From: Aedes albopictus | Taxonomy: Eukaryota; Arthropoda; Insecta; Diptera; Culicidae | DNA length: 64,000 bases | Assembly: GCF_035046485.1 (NCBI RefSeq) | Contig: NC_085136.1 | Location: 78,819,734 to 78,883,733 of the forward strand | Reading direction: 5' to 3' | Shown here: positions 25,301 through 40,300 of the stretch, one piece after another | Numbering within the stretch: the stretch's first letter is position 1 | Layout of the letters: every line of letters starts with the position of its first letter | Program-made: the position numbers and the translations under genes | The notes under the pieces: generated by a model | Databases searched by the model: none | Told to the model about the DNA's origin: nothing | What the model saw: only the letters and a program-made list of their open reading frames with translations

Positions 25301-28300
25301 GGAATATTTCCAATGATTCCTACATAAATTTCTCCTGTTACTCCGCCAGGGATTTCTGCAAGGGTTCCTCTCTAGATAATTTTGAATGAAATAAACAAAT
25401 GATCACATCATCTTCAATGTTAGAAAATATTGGCAATAATTTGGAAATCAAGATGCTTTTCAATTGACTTATCCTCTATGCGCGAGTTTGATGCATGGCT
25501 CCGTAAAGCTCTATGATGGCTGAGCCTTCAATACAAATTAGCTGATCAATGAAAAGATCAGCAATGGAGTCATTACAATTTCAATAATTTTCAGATTGAA
25601 TGTATCTTCTTTTAGTCTGCTCAGAAAGTATAGCAATAAGCTAACTACATGTATGTTGCTCAAAGCTGACCCCCGCATTTCCTGAAAGCTGACAAAAACA
25701 TCATGAAAATGAACGTGGCGTGATATATTTCGTTTGCTTATATTTGAATACTTAGTTGTTTGTTTTTCCATAAATATTATAATAAAAATGATAGGGAAGT
25801 GGAACCATCTCGGCAGGGGGCCTACTTTGGACACTTTTCTGCTATAACTCAGTCAAGTTTGACCTAATTGACACAATTTTTGGAACGTGATGAGATACGT
25901 TCAGTATCTAGCCGTGTACAAAATTTCAAGTCAATTGGTTTGGAAGTGACTGAGTTATAGAGAAGAGTGCCCAAAATACCGGCCGCTGCCCAAGTGGTTC
26001 GCTACAATTACATACAATTTGAAGTTCTCTAAGAAAAAATGTTCGTTCAATTAGCACGAAATTTTGGAAACAGACTATACAAATATTGAGAAAATATAGT
26101 AAAATTCGTTTGGCTTAGAACATGGAAGCTAAAGAATAAAAAAATAGCTCTTGAACTATTTGTTTCAATACTTGAAAAATACTGTACAATAGTAACTTGT
26201 TTTTTTTTTTAATTATTGGCTTTTTTAGCGATTTAGCCCAAACTGGGCCAAAAACCAGATTTTCATGCATTTTGATGCCCGGGAATCTAATTAAAAATCA
26301 GTTTAAAATTTGTATGGAGAAATTTGATGAATCACTCCTTGTGACATTTTGTACTAAACGGAGCTGTCAAGCAGTTGCCCAGATGTCAAACATAAAAGAA
26401 AAATTATATTCGCATCGGCCTAATGAAGAAGAATGAATAAGTTGTATGATTGTGTAAACCATGTAGCATAGCATTTTTTCGGGTAATCGATAAAGCTTCA
26501 AACGCAAATATTCACATTTTCTTATATTAGAGGAGTAGGGTCTTGTACCATATGGGCAGGTGTAACTATTTTGGGCACTTGCCGCTATGACTAAGTCAAT
26601 TGCAAACCGATTGATTTGAATTTTTGTACAGAGTTAGATACTGTACGTGCCTAACTCTTTACAAAATTTCAAATCAATCGGTTTGAAATTTACTTAGTTA
26701 TAGCAGCAAGTGCCCAAAATAGGTACACCTGCCCAAATGGTACAAGACCCTACATTTGCGACAACTTCACTGATGACAGTATTTATTAACTTTGATTCAT
26801 TGTGCAATTTTTGGTATAACATACCTGTACTGTTTGTGGTTTGGGATCATATATAAACCCTGCGGCCTCAAAGGATTAAATATATCGCCCAGTACGAAGG
26901 TGGCATCTGATCACTGTATTTTCTCAGCGTGAACAACCACGATAAAAATGATGTCATTCATCAACAAATCCACCTCCTTCTATGCGAAGTGTCGCGAAAA
27001 TTGCAACGCAAGTACCGCAATATAGTTGCGCGTATGGTGCCATTGAATTCAAATGTCTTGGTACAATCAATCCGGACCACGCCAACCAACTTATGAGCTA
27101 CCGCAACGCGAACCGATATTCATCCTGTGTATGTAGTTCCTATCGACGAATATCATTGAGTTATCGTCCGTCGCTTGCGGAAACTGTTGGACTGTCGCCA
27201 CATTCGCTGTTGGGCAGTGCTATGTCCCGAGCAAGAGAAAATAGCTATACAACAATATCAAACTCAGGTACAATGCAAAATTGCAAAATACAATACTTAC
27301 TACCCGAATAAGATATTAGGGACAATAATTCATTGGGGTCTCCAGTTACCCTAGCGGTTAAGGCTATGGATCGCTAATCCGGAGACGGCGGGTTCGATTC
27401 CGTTCCAGTCGGTAAAATTTTCTTGACTGGAATACTGTATCATTGTCCTTGCCTCACAATATACAAATTCATGCAAGGGCAGGCAAATAAAGTCCTTCAA
27501 TTAATAACTGTGGAAATGCTCAAAGAACATTAAGTTGAAGTGATGCAGGCCAAGTTCCAGTGGGAACGTAGAGCCATATAGAAGAAGAATAACTCATTGA
27601 AGTATTTCAGTTGAAGATGCAATACTTGCATAATAACGAAATAAGCTATTCTTGAATAACCAGCAAATGTCTTGTTTTGGCATAATATCTGACGTTGATG
27701 TTCTGCAGTTATGTGGTAGTTATACGTTCCCGCTCGGATTACCCACAGTCACAGAGAGTAAGTGGCATCTCAAAGCCAAGCCAAGACGGACAGGCACAGC
27801 ACAAAGATAAGGGAACCTACGGTACCTACCTATACACCAACCGAAAGCAGATGCGGATGAATACGGGTCAACAAAGGAGCGAAAAAGAGGCATTACGTCA
27901 TGCACGTGAAATTATTGGAACGCGTGCCCCGGTCGATTGGTGGGCTGTAAAAACCATCATTGAATAAATTTATCTCACTCTCCGGACGGAGACAAGCTTG
28001 TTTCTCACCTGACGACGACGGTCTGAGATCATAACATTTTGAGCAGTAGACAGACGCGTGTTCATATACGGTGGTCAGCTAACAAGCGACAAAGATCACG
28101 CTAAGTAATCTTACTTGAGCAGAGTTTGTAAATATAAATAATTTCTGAAGTGGGAGATTGCTTCTGTAGAGGCGACCTGGTACAGCTGATAACAGTTCGG
28201 AACATGCTTTTCATAAAGCTGCGTTTGTGCATTCTACGCTGTTTGTGTTTATTAGCTGAAATTTTCTAGCATTAAAGATCATCAGGATTTCGAGACATTT

Positions 28301-31300
28301 GTTTTAAAAGCTCACTTCCAATGAATTATCTTCGACATCGAAAAAAGGATCGCTCACTAGCCCTTCAGGTGCCCTTTAAATGATAAATAAAATGCTTTAT
28401 TATGAATCCGTTAATGAATGCTTCCTGTAAATCTGCATACATTTCATACAAGTTGTTTATCTTAGATTTATTACTTTATCATTTGATTGAAAAGATCAAG
28501 CGTTCTCTTCAAGAGGGAACGGAATCCCCCTCCTTAAAGTAAAATACCAAAAGTTTCATCATCTTACTCATATTACACTTTCGTATATTCGAACATTGGC
28601 TGATTTGCCTTTATAGTTAAACACTTTTCAAATGATGAACAGTTTCTGACAATGTTATTATAAATCGAACAAAATCAATTATATTTTTCATTAAAAATAA
28701 AACAGGAGAATGAAGTAGCGGGGAAGGTTGAAGGACGTTTAAGAAGATTATATGTTGTAGAACATAGTGTTGGCTTTTTTAGCTGTTTGTTATTTGTTTG
28801 TTTGTTTATTAGTGATACTTTACACCATTCCCGTGGTGCATTCGTATCAGTGCTGTTTTATGATATTCAAGAAGTTTCCTGATATATAGGTCGTCAGATC
28901 TACAATAGTGACAAGTGGTCCTCGCAGTATTACTAATAAGGCTTACAATTAGATGGGCACCCACGTCTCTCTGAAACGTCTTGAAATTTTGCTTCAAACT
29001 CTTCTGAAAATTCCTGAAGCTTTCTTGAAAGCTCCTGGAACCCGTTGAAACCCCAGAAACCTCATCGAAACCTACTGAAACCACCTTGAACTTCTTTGAA
29101 AGTCTCCTAATCCCTTGACACTCCCTCGAAAGTCCCTTAGGAAACAGCTTGGTATGCTTTGAAACTTCGTTAAAATATCCTTAAAACATCCCTGATAGCA
29201 TCAGGCAAAATTCACCCATAATCTTAAGTGCCGGGATATCAGCTTTTCTAAAACTTTCCCTGAAATCCGCGCAGCCGAGTGCAAGGCAAACAAAAACATT
29301 ATCGAGATCTCAGCTACTTTGACAGTTCATTACTGAGATTCGGCATCTGTTTTGCTGAGAATCAGCTCACAAACATAATTTTACCGAGTTCAGTTTTTGA
29401 GTTTGCTGAGCAGTCAGCTGTGCGCGAAAAACCGTGCCCACGAAAAATGTTTAAGTGTGTTCGAAAACTACTTCGAAACCCTACTTTTAAATCTCACAGA
29501 AACAAGCGAAGTAAAACGACTGCTGTCCAAATACAACTAGAGTAAGGCCAACGTCTTGGTACTGCACCGAAAGTGACGGCTTCAAGAAACATTGCTTTCT
29601 TCAGAGGGTTGTCAGAAACCCCTTACGACGTCCCAAAACCCCTCCTAAACATTCAGTAACTTCCTTGAAAACATCCTGGAACATCTTCCGAAACTACTAC
29701 CAAACGTCCCATGTAATCTCCTAAAACATTTTGAATGGGTCCAAACATGCAGCTAGGTCATGAAGTCTAAGTAAAGAAGACACGGAGTTTCGCAAAATGA
29801 AACGCAAAAAAAACGCGACTTAACGATCGCGACAGTTTGCCCTCGGACGTTGTGATCCGCCCCCTTGAATGTACCTAAACCACTCGTAAATTAACTAAAA
29901 CGCATATAAACCTCTTCCTGAAACATGAAGGCGAAACTGGAAGCATTTTTTAATTTTTATAAAATAACAAAGCAATATTTTCAAAATCGGTTTTCGCACA
30001 CATGTAGAAAATGGATCAAGGTATCTCCTGATTTTTTCCCTGGTGGAAAATGTTTTTAGCTTTTGCAGAAACCATTTTTTTTGTAAAATTTTGTTTTAAA
30101 ATGGTTTTAACAAAAACCAAAAACATTTTCCACCAAGGAAAAATTCAGGAGATACCTTGATCCATACTCTACATGTGTACGAAAACCGATTTTGAAAATA
30201 TTACTTCGTTATTTTATAAAAAATCGAAAACCAAAAAGTGAGGAAATGGATCCAGTTTCGCCTTAAACCTTAACAGCCTCCTAAAACCTACTGAAATATC
30301 CAGAAACTACTTCCAAATGCCCCTGAAACCCTCTAAAACCGTTCTAGACGCATTAAAATGACTTGAAATCCCGCTTAATGCTTTTTGAGACTCCCTTGAA
30401 ATTCTATAAAGTTCTCTCAAACCCTCTGAAACGCCTTGTAATGCATTGAAACTCCTTTGAAACATAACCTTAAATCGACGTGAAAGCATCCTAAAACCCC
30501 AGGATATCACTACCAGAACCCCTGAAAATCCCTGATACCACCTAAAATCCTTGAAACACCCGGGAAGCCATCCGAAACCCTTCTAAAACTCCCATATTGG
30601 CCCATGATACTTAAAAATAAAAGTCCAACAAAATTGCTGCAAAAAGTTCGACAGACTTTTGACTACCAGGGAACCCTTCAACAATGCTAGCCACATACAA
30701 AGTGTGTCCAATAGGGTGACCAACATTTCCGCGAAAACAAATGTGAAGTTTGACTCCTAAGGTGGCGCCCACCGAGCTTCAAGTTAGTATTGCAAAACTT
30801 GGCCAAATGTATCGCGGTATTTTCCGACTCTAAAGTCCCGATTCATTATTATCATATCACAGTAGAATTTCGCACACGACTTCAAAGCGGCTAACGTACA
30901 CATTTCATGACATGTCAGGTCATGACATGGACGTCTGCTGTTCAACAGTTAAGCGAAATACGTTTGATTGGTTGGTGTTAAACGTAGTTGGAAAATGATA
31001 AATAATTGGATTTTTATAAATGATCACAGAAATCCGACGTATGTGGAAAAAGTTATACCCTAGGTCAGGGGTTTTCAGACCTTTTGATTCGCGGTGCACT
31101 TTTTGGAAATAAATCGCTTCGCGATGCAAATGTCCATTATTCACAAAACCAATTTCAAACTTGTGAAAAAGCTGACGTATTTTTTTAGCGAATTCCAGAT
31201 GCATACACTCGTCGTTAAACATTTTTCCACACTTGCATTTTTTTTTCATTCCAGTTTCGGAGCAAAGTTAAGTGACACAGTTATACTTATGACACACATG

Positions 31301-34300
31301 TGATACAAAAATCACTGTACAATTGCGCTTCAAATGAGTGCCATTCTGAAAATTCTCTCTGTTCAAGTCAGCCTTGTTAGATTTTTTTTGACATTGCGTA
31401 CCGTTGTACAGGAATCACACTCGTATCACATGTCTGCCCGGGGTATTATTCAACTTGAAGTATTTTCTTGCTCAGAATATTTCTGAAAACTTTCAGACTA
31501 GATCTTAATTAACCATCTTCGTACATTACATGACGCACCCAGCTGTCGTAGAATTCCTGGTCAACTGATTTAAATATCAGTGATAGATTACTTCTCTAGC
31601 ATTGAACTTAACCTCCGAAATATTAGATAGGTTTTCTTAGAGTTTTAAGAGAATTAATTGAAAAAGATTGCAAATTCCTTGTAGAATGCTTGTAAATATC
31701 CATGGCGAGTTTTAAGAAAAAATATGATTTTTATATCAACAGTTTCAGTAGATTTGACTCTTGGTGAATATCTGAGAGGTTTTTTTTTTACTGGATTCAA
31801 TGGTAACTCATCGGCGCGAATCATGGAAATTTTACTCTCACTCTCTTGGAGCACCTTCCAATAGTTTTTCCATGGAACCCTTGTTCTAATTAATTCGATT
31901 GATTTTTCATCAAACAGTTAAAAAATTTCAATATGCAAGACTTTTTCGAAGTGTCGCGGTGCACGATCTGAAAATCCCTGCCCTAGGTAAAGTGAGGCGA
32001 AACATATAAATTGCATTATTGATGCGATACTTTTACATGCACTGGAAAAGCAATCATAATGTTTTTCCTCACTTTTCTTAGGGTATAACTTTTTCACAGC
32101 TATCGAATCACCTTGCGGTCTTCGACAAAGTTGTTTGACCAACAAAAATACATTTAAAAAAATATAATTGAAAGCTTACAGCGCCATCTATAAAGGCTGA
32201 CATCTAAATAAAACAAATGATTTCTTCATACGTTGGGCCAAGTTTTTCCCATACTAACTTCAAGCTCATTGAACGCCCCCTTTGACAACTGATTCAGTGA
32301 GGGGCTTTTGAATTTTTGAAATGTCATGGTCTTCATATAGGTGCGGGATCATTTTTTTTAAACATTATGCGGTTTCTGAGCAATCTGATACCTGTTCAAA
32401 TTTAAAAAGTATTTTTAAATTCTATCTAATGCTAATATTACATAGTATGAATCAAACATTTTGTACAATTCAGCGTTACACTGACAAAATGCAATACTTT
32501 CAAACATTATAAACTAGTCTATCTGAAAACAAATGTAAACATAATGAAATGAAGAAGATAGACCGTAAACAAACGCATTTCATTCATTACTACTACTGGC
32601 TTGATTGACGGTCACCCATCTATCTAGCTGCGTAGCAGTAATCACACTTGTTCACAACACATGTGCACAAAGCAAGCAGCTGTTTCAGTACAACAACTCC
32701 AACGCTTGCACTGCACCTCAGGGTACGAGAGGTGTGGGCGTGGGGCAGAGATAGCGAAGGAGGGGGTCGTGCAAATTTATCGTGAACAAGCAATGATTCA
32801 TCGTGCGACCTACACCTACCTACCACAACACGCACATCGATTACACGCTTCATTGTGTTGAAGCTAGACCTATTTATTTAGCGATCTACTCTGTTTGGCT
32901 AAAACAAAACATAGGTAACATACAATTTTCACCTTTCGATCAATCCAATCGAATCACCGAACGGGGAAAGATGAATGTGTGGCACAAGGTGAGAGAGAGA
33001 AAATCAATTCAATTGTGATCGCGAAACTGCAGCTTGAGACAGTCTGTGTGGGTAGGCGAACAGAGGGTGAAATGGGCAAGATAATGTTTTCTAACATCTT
33101 GCATGATTATTGCACAGAGAAACAGACGTAACACTTAGAACAACTTTTATCAAAAAACATCGTCACGAAAACTTAATCGCCCAATGCTAAACCTACTGTA
33201 TTTGGCCGGGCTACCACTAGGTGGCGAAAGTGAACAAACGTCAAACTGGAGCAAAAACGATGCCAGTACCGCGAGTGGTCAATTGACCAACTACTGAATA
33301 TTTGAATCAATCGTTTAAAAGGTGATCGATGGGAAGCGATCAGAGTGTGGCATCTGCTCCTCTGTGTTAGAAAGTTTTGAAGATTTCAAGTCATATGTCG
33401 AGAATCATACGGGAGAACGCATCAAGAGAATCAGGACGGACAACGGGAAAGAGTATGTCACCCATACGATGCGACGGTTTTAGGAGACAAGCAGGAATCC
33501 ACCACGCAACGACGGTTCCGTATAGTTCTAAACAAAACGGACTGGCAGAGCAAAAGTCCTACGTCGTTATTTGGTCACCGACAAAAGGTCTACCAGTCAC
33601 CCCACATGTAAACGTCTCGACCTGTCATACCTACGATTTTTGGAAGTGAGGTCATGGTATACAGGGTGTTAGGTTCCCGAGTGCAAACTTTTTAAAGGGT
33701 GATAGAGGACCATAAATGGAGAAAAAAATTGTTCTACGCATATGGTCAAATCTCAATCGCTACGTAGTTATTGAACTTCCCATGTTTATGACTCTTATTG
33801 CCTTAACTGGCAATAAATTGAAAATGGTCAAACTTATCGAAGTTTTTTTACCCTTATTCGAAAGATTATTGAATTTTCTAACAAATGGCATCTTTGAATC
33901 GATTGGTTTAGTTAAATAACTAAGTTTTCTAGAGCAAAATAGCTAAAAATAGTGTATTTTTATTGGTTTTTGTCAATTATCTTTGAAACATGCGTAATAA
34001 ATTAAAATTCTTTCTTTGGCAAAGTTGTGGCTCCTGTTACACTCTACAATTCGTTCTTTGACACCAAACTTCTTTCTCTTATCGTTTTGTTGCAATTTCG
34101 GTTTTAACATCGCATTTCAGATCATAAATTTGCAACTGTCATGGAAAGCACTTTTTTGCGCATTGTGCCACACATTTAAATCAAAATTGCAAGAAAACGA
34201 TAAGATCTAGAAGTTTGGTGTCAAAGAACGAATTGTAGAGTGTAACAGGGGCCACAACTTTGCCAAAGAAAGAATTTTAATTTATTACGCATGTTTCAAA

Positions 34301-37300
34301 GATAAATGACAACAACCAATAAAAATACACTATTTTTGGTTATTTTGCTCTAGAAAACTTAGTTATTTAACTAAACCAATCGATTCAAAGATGCCATTTG
34401 TTAGAAAATTCAATAATCTTTCGAATAAGAGTAAAAAAACTTCGATAAGTTTGACCATTTTCAAGTTATTGCCAATTAAGGCAATAAGAGTCATAAACAT
34501 GGGAAGTTCAATAACTACGTAACGGTTGAGATTTGACCATATGCGTAGAACAATTTGTTTCTCCATTTATGATCCTCTATCACCCTTTAAAAAGTTTGCA
34601 CTCGGGAACCTAACACCCTGTATAGATACACTTCCCTAAGGAGAAAAAAGCAAATTAGATATGAGGTCAGAACGAGATGGGCTGCAGTGATAATCCGAAG
34701 GCATACAGAGTATATAAAACTTTAAGACTCAAGACGTAGCAATCAGGCGTGCCGTGATCTTTTTGGATGCTCCTTTCCAAATGATTGTGCAAAACGAGGT
34801 TTCAGAGGAGGAGCTCGCAAACGACGAAGAGGACGACCGGCCGGCACAAGATCAGCTCAGCGAACCAGATACCGTGCAGTTCAGAAATGCCGATGACACG
34901 CTGATCGGTGCCGATTTGGATCTACTGCGTCTTAAACGCAAAAGAGACAAATCGTACAAAAAATGGCGTAGAAATGAAAATTTCAGAAATTGGCTAAGGT
35001 ACAAGGTCGCGCGCAATAAATACTCGCAAGGAATCGAAAAAGCAAATGATAGAAAAGTTTTTGATGAAGCACCTCGGATTGGCTAACAAAGTGCTTGTAA
35101 TCCGAGTGACGCGTCAGAAGGGCAGCGTTCGCTTCTTGGTTTGCTCATACCAGGAACTTCAACGATGTCAACTACGTTATCAAAGGCCCACGATTAAGTT
35201 TCGATTTGAAAATGTTCCTGCGCATTCGTTCTATCTGTGATGCTACGATGCTTCAAGCTGATTTGAATGCCTTCACAAACTGGTGCAGTTTGAACCGTAT
35301 GGTAGTTAACCCTGAAAAATGCACCGTTATTTCGTTAACTATCAGTTACACGGGACAAAACTTCAACGAGCTGACCATGTGAAAGACTTAGGTGTAATTC
35401 TGGACATTCAGCTGACTTTCAAACACCGTTTGTCGTATGTTATCGCGAAGGCTTCTAGGACTCTAAGATTCATCTTCCGTATTACCAAGGACTTCCCGGA
35501 TAAAAACTAACCATAGGGTGTTTGGTGAAAACCATTCCTGCACCATACAGTGTACCAGCTACAATAATGTATATTGTAATGAAATGATTCGCTAAAAGCT
35601 TCGCACATTGTAGCTACTATACATTTACATTCGATTTTTATGTAACAATCAGGGTTTTGAATTCTCACTCTTTTTCGCGATTGATAAATATTCACTCACT
35701 AGAATTTTCAGTGAAAATATGATTTTCATTTTCTTACTCACGAAATTATCTCCGAAAATCTTTTTTCTCTCACGTTTGATGCAATGAAAAATCGTAAACA
35801 ATGTTCGCCGATGAAATGTATTTCTCACTCTCAGACAATTCTTCTCACTAGAGATGACTCACTACGAAAATTGATATTCTCATCCTTCATTGAGCGAACT
35901 GTCAAAAACTGTAAACATTGCGGTCGTTTCATATTGCAAAGCCTCTGTGGAAGTAATCGTGTTGCGGAAAATGGATCCTCCAAATTCGAGAAAGCGACGA
36001 GGCATTGCGGACATCATCGAAAGCGTAACAAAAAAGTTGGCATGCGGTGGATTTCGGTGTGCTGCTGTTGAAAATTGCAGCTACACACAAGCGACCTACA
36101 GCGTAGGAAATTTGAAGCGCCACATTCAAAAGCTACATCCGAGAGAGTATGAAATTTTGAATCTTGGTACCAGTCAAAGTAATGCTCATCCAGCAGAACG
36201 TCAGGATCCAAAAATCTCTGTGCGAATGTCCCGGGAACGCCTATTTGGTGGAGTGATCAAGTGTGTATCTCTTCATGGGTTACCATTTTCGTTCATCCAC
36301 CTCGAAGGAATAAAGGATCTGGTTGATCCTTACTGTGAAGCCTTGAAAGTGTCCATCAACGACAAGAACGTCCACCAGTATTTGGGAAAAGTCGCCTCTG
36401 CTATTGATACCATCATAAAAGATGATGTCTGCGGCAAGATGATATCATTAAAAATTGATGCTGCCTCAAAAATGTATAGAAGTGTGCTTGGAATAAACGC
36501 CCAGCTCATAACGGAAGAAGGCGAGTATAAAAAGTTAACGCTCGGTAAGCATTGACCATGTTTTATTCATCACAGTATATACACAGACAAACAGACGTAA
36601 CACTTGCGAAATTTCCATCAACCACGCTTTTAACGATCATTTTAAATTCTCATAGTTGTGGCTTTCACAACCAGAAGCGCGCGCATCGTTTTTCTATGCG
36701 TTTGACGTTTCACACTAGCGCCTTCTGTTGACGATATTGCACAACACAGTGATTCGTGCAACTTTTCCACCAGGTGATGGTAGTGTGAACTGGGCGATGG
36801 ATTTCCATGAAAGTCGTTCAAGGTGTTACGTCTGTTTGTCTGTGGTATATAGCCATTACAGTTCTTGACTATGGTACCAATACCACAAGTTTTTCCCAGT
36901 TATTATCCACAATCTCTAATTGAATCGTAGGTATGGTTGAACTTCACGATCGTCACACGGCTACAAATTTGAAAGACGAGGTTTATCAAAAGTTGGCGGA
37001 ATTGAACATCGACATCAACCAAGTATACAGCGTCACTGTTGATAATGGACGCAACATGGTGAAAATGGTACATTTGATGGAGAAGGACACTACAGAAGAC
37101 ATCGAACAGTACCTCGATTGTAGTGTAGACGGCAGCATGCAGAAAACGGACGAAGAAACGCCTAATGGTGTAGATGGCCTCGAAGATTACGATGACACCA
37201 TGGAAGGGTTCTTGAATGATTTGAATGACCTCATTTGTGGACATCAAGTAGCATGCATACGCTGTGGTGCGCATACTGTGCAGCTAGTGGTCTCCGATGT

Positions 37301-40300
37301 GTGCAAAGACGAGGTTCATCAAAGGAATATCAAAGCTATCACCAAGATAGTTGTGGCGTTTCATAACACCAAGTACAAAAATTTTTTCGAGGTTTCTGGT
37401 GGAAAATATCCGTCTATTCCTGGTCCAACAAGATGGAATTCGAACTTTCTTATGCAACAAAGCCTACTGAACAGCAAGGATTTCTTCGAAAGGCTTGGTT
37501 GTGAATATGCCGAACTGGGTAAACTTTCTTGTTTTCTATTTATCTTTCTATTACTCTATCTCTCTGTATTGATTAAAATTGTTTTATGTTTTCGCAGATC
37601 TAACAACATACTGGGAATTCATTGGATCATTTGTGACGGCGTTCGAACCACTATATGATTGCACTTTGGCAATCCAAAAAGAAACATGTACCCTCAGCGA
37701 CTTTTTTGGCTTTTGGATGACTGCATTTGGAAGAGTAGCGGCGCTGGAAACCAATATTTTCAGAGCAACAATCCTGGCATCAATGGAAATTCGAGAAAAA
37801 GCCTTGTTCGACAATTATCCTTTTCAAGTAGCGGTGTATATGGATCCTCGATTTTCATTTTATGGATCGAAAATATTTTCGTGTTCACATAAAGAACGCA
37901 TAATTGTAAGTTTTGAAAATCAACAGGCTACTGTTTTTGAGTTCAAGCCATAAATATTCTTTTTAAGGACTATCTGCTTGCGCTCCACAAAAAGATCAAC
38001 AGAACCACACGTCAGGAATCATCAACCCCTCCGCCGGCGGAAGAAGCTGTGCCATCATCATCGCAAGGAAGGTTTAGCTTAAACAGCTACCTATCTGCAC
38101 GACTCGGAGAAACTTCAGCAACCACTCCGCAAACGAGCACGTGGGAAATGAAATTGAGGAACGTGCAATATCAACAACGGGTGGATGCTGATGTTCCGAA
38201 TTTCAATATCGTGCAATACTGGGCACAAAGGCGCTTCGAAGATCCTGAACTTTGGCAGTTGGCCAAGGTCGTGTTTGGAGCAGCTTCGACGCAGTGCAGT
38301 GTAGAACGCGACTTCAGTCAATTCAATATCATACTCACAAAACCACGAAACCGAATGAAGGACGAAAATCTGGAAAACGTGTTGAAGATAAAGGCGAACA
38401 AAGGTATATTCCAAAGGGCCCTCACGTTGGCCATAAACGAATGATTTAAGAGATTCATTTTAAACTGGTTGAGGTAACTGACTATGACGCGGCGTATAAT
38501 AATGAACTGAATTAACGCCCACCATGGTCTCACAATTTAAATCTTTAAATAACTTTGTTATCAAAAGTTCCAATAAAATAAACCTGATTTCACGAAAAAA
38601 AAAACGGAAGTCTATGCTGTAGTAAAAAAGAAAATCATTGTCCCCTTATAGATACAAGACAACTCTAAACGATAACTCAAAAAGAATAGACAAAGGATTG
38701 CTTGATTACATTACGGCTTACAACATAGATATCTATGTATCTCAAAAATGTATCTTACTTTTTCTTACACTACCATTCTTTTTTGATATAATTCAAACTT
38801 TTTCATTTAGTAAGACCACGTATATAGTTTCTGGGTCCAATTTTCGGTTAGTTTAGGATGTCGGATAAATGACTGAAAGAAACCACAAAGAATCCCGACT
38901 GAAATCTCCAAAGGAATGCCGGGAGGAATCAAAAAAAGGAATCCCGGGAGAAATTCCTGATGGAATGCCGCAAAATATTCCTGAAGGCAACCCGGAATAT
39001 CATCGTCAACATTGTTGTCGCTTCGTAAAATATTTCAATGAATGCAACCGTGACGATAGATCGACAATGATTTTTCATTAGGGCCTAACTGACATTATCG
39101 ATTTCTCTTCGTCGATGCTCTCTTTGTGCTATTACAGAACATGATCGAGTTTTCCAAAGATTTTTTGGTTTAAATTCATAGGGAGAACCTATATCTTGCA
39201 AAAGGCGCAACAAAAATAATAATTTAGAGAATCGACGAAGAGCAAACGGTGAAGTCAGTAAGGCCTTAAAGAAAAATCATAATCGAGACATTCGCATAAA
39301 GACCGTCTTTATTTGGACTTAGGTACCTACTATATTTTTATATCTATTGATTGATGCACCAAGCGAAAAGAAAAGGAAGTTTTGACATCCAAGCGGTGTG
39401 CCGTTTACATCCATGGACCAATCAGCGACGAGGATCTCATCGGCGGCACACCGCTCGGATGTCAAAACTTCTTCTTCTTTTCACTTGGGTGCATCAATCA
39501 ATATACAGAATACATAAGGAGTTGTCATATTTCCACGGCGTCAATATAATTTCGATTATTATTCACAGGGTAAGTGTACCAGTTATCGTTATAGTAGTTT
39601 CTTATTAAATAACTGTTGGTCAATGATCCTAGATATTTGAAAGATTATCAAGTTGATTGTTTCCGTGTTTATTTATAATTGAGATATATGTTGCCATGTT
39701 ACATTCAAATATTCAAATAGTTCACTACGAAAACATCGAATAAGGAATAGCTTTAACTAAGACACTTACTCTTACAGCATGGAAGCCTTTTTTAATGATC
39801 CTCACATTGATTGCTCGCTGCGCTATGTGGTGAACACTGCATCCAGAAAGTAGCCAAAGCCGGAAGGGTATGGTGGGCAGGGCATACTGCAAGAATGCCG
39901 GATAGCAACCCTGCAAAAAATGTGTTCGGAAGAAATCCGGATGGTTCAAAACAACGGACAAGGTGGGCTGACCAATTCGAGAGTGATTTGACGAGCGTGG
40001 GAGGATCCCGAAGTTGGAGAGGAGCATCATTAAACCGAAATGTGTGGCGTTATCCATAGTGCTATGAAATTTATATAAACTTATCCTATACTATTTGGAG
40101 CAACTATCGGCATGAATAAGCCTGGTAGAATCAATGTAACGTAACAGTGGTAGGCGGGCTACGAATGGACTAGGCACTTATACGTCGCTTTGAAAGTGAA
40201 CTATTCTTACACAACTAAACAGCGCTTAACAGTACGAGTGCATAATCCTAGTTCCGATGATCATTTGCGAAGACATTAGAAAGTTTATCGCTCGCTTGCT

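Noticed and set aside
33716..34566. Two matching 67-codon frames, one on each strand (33716-33919, 34566-34363)
   Set aside because: They are the two arms of a DNA palindrome; the match is at DNA level and there is no other sign of coding.
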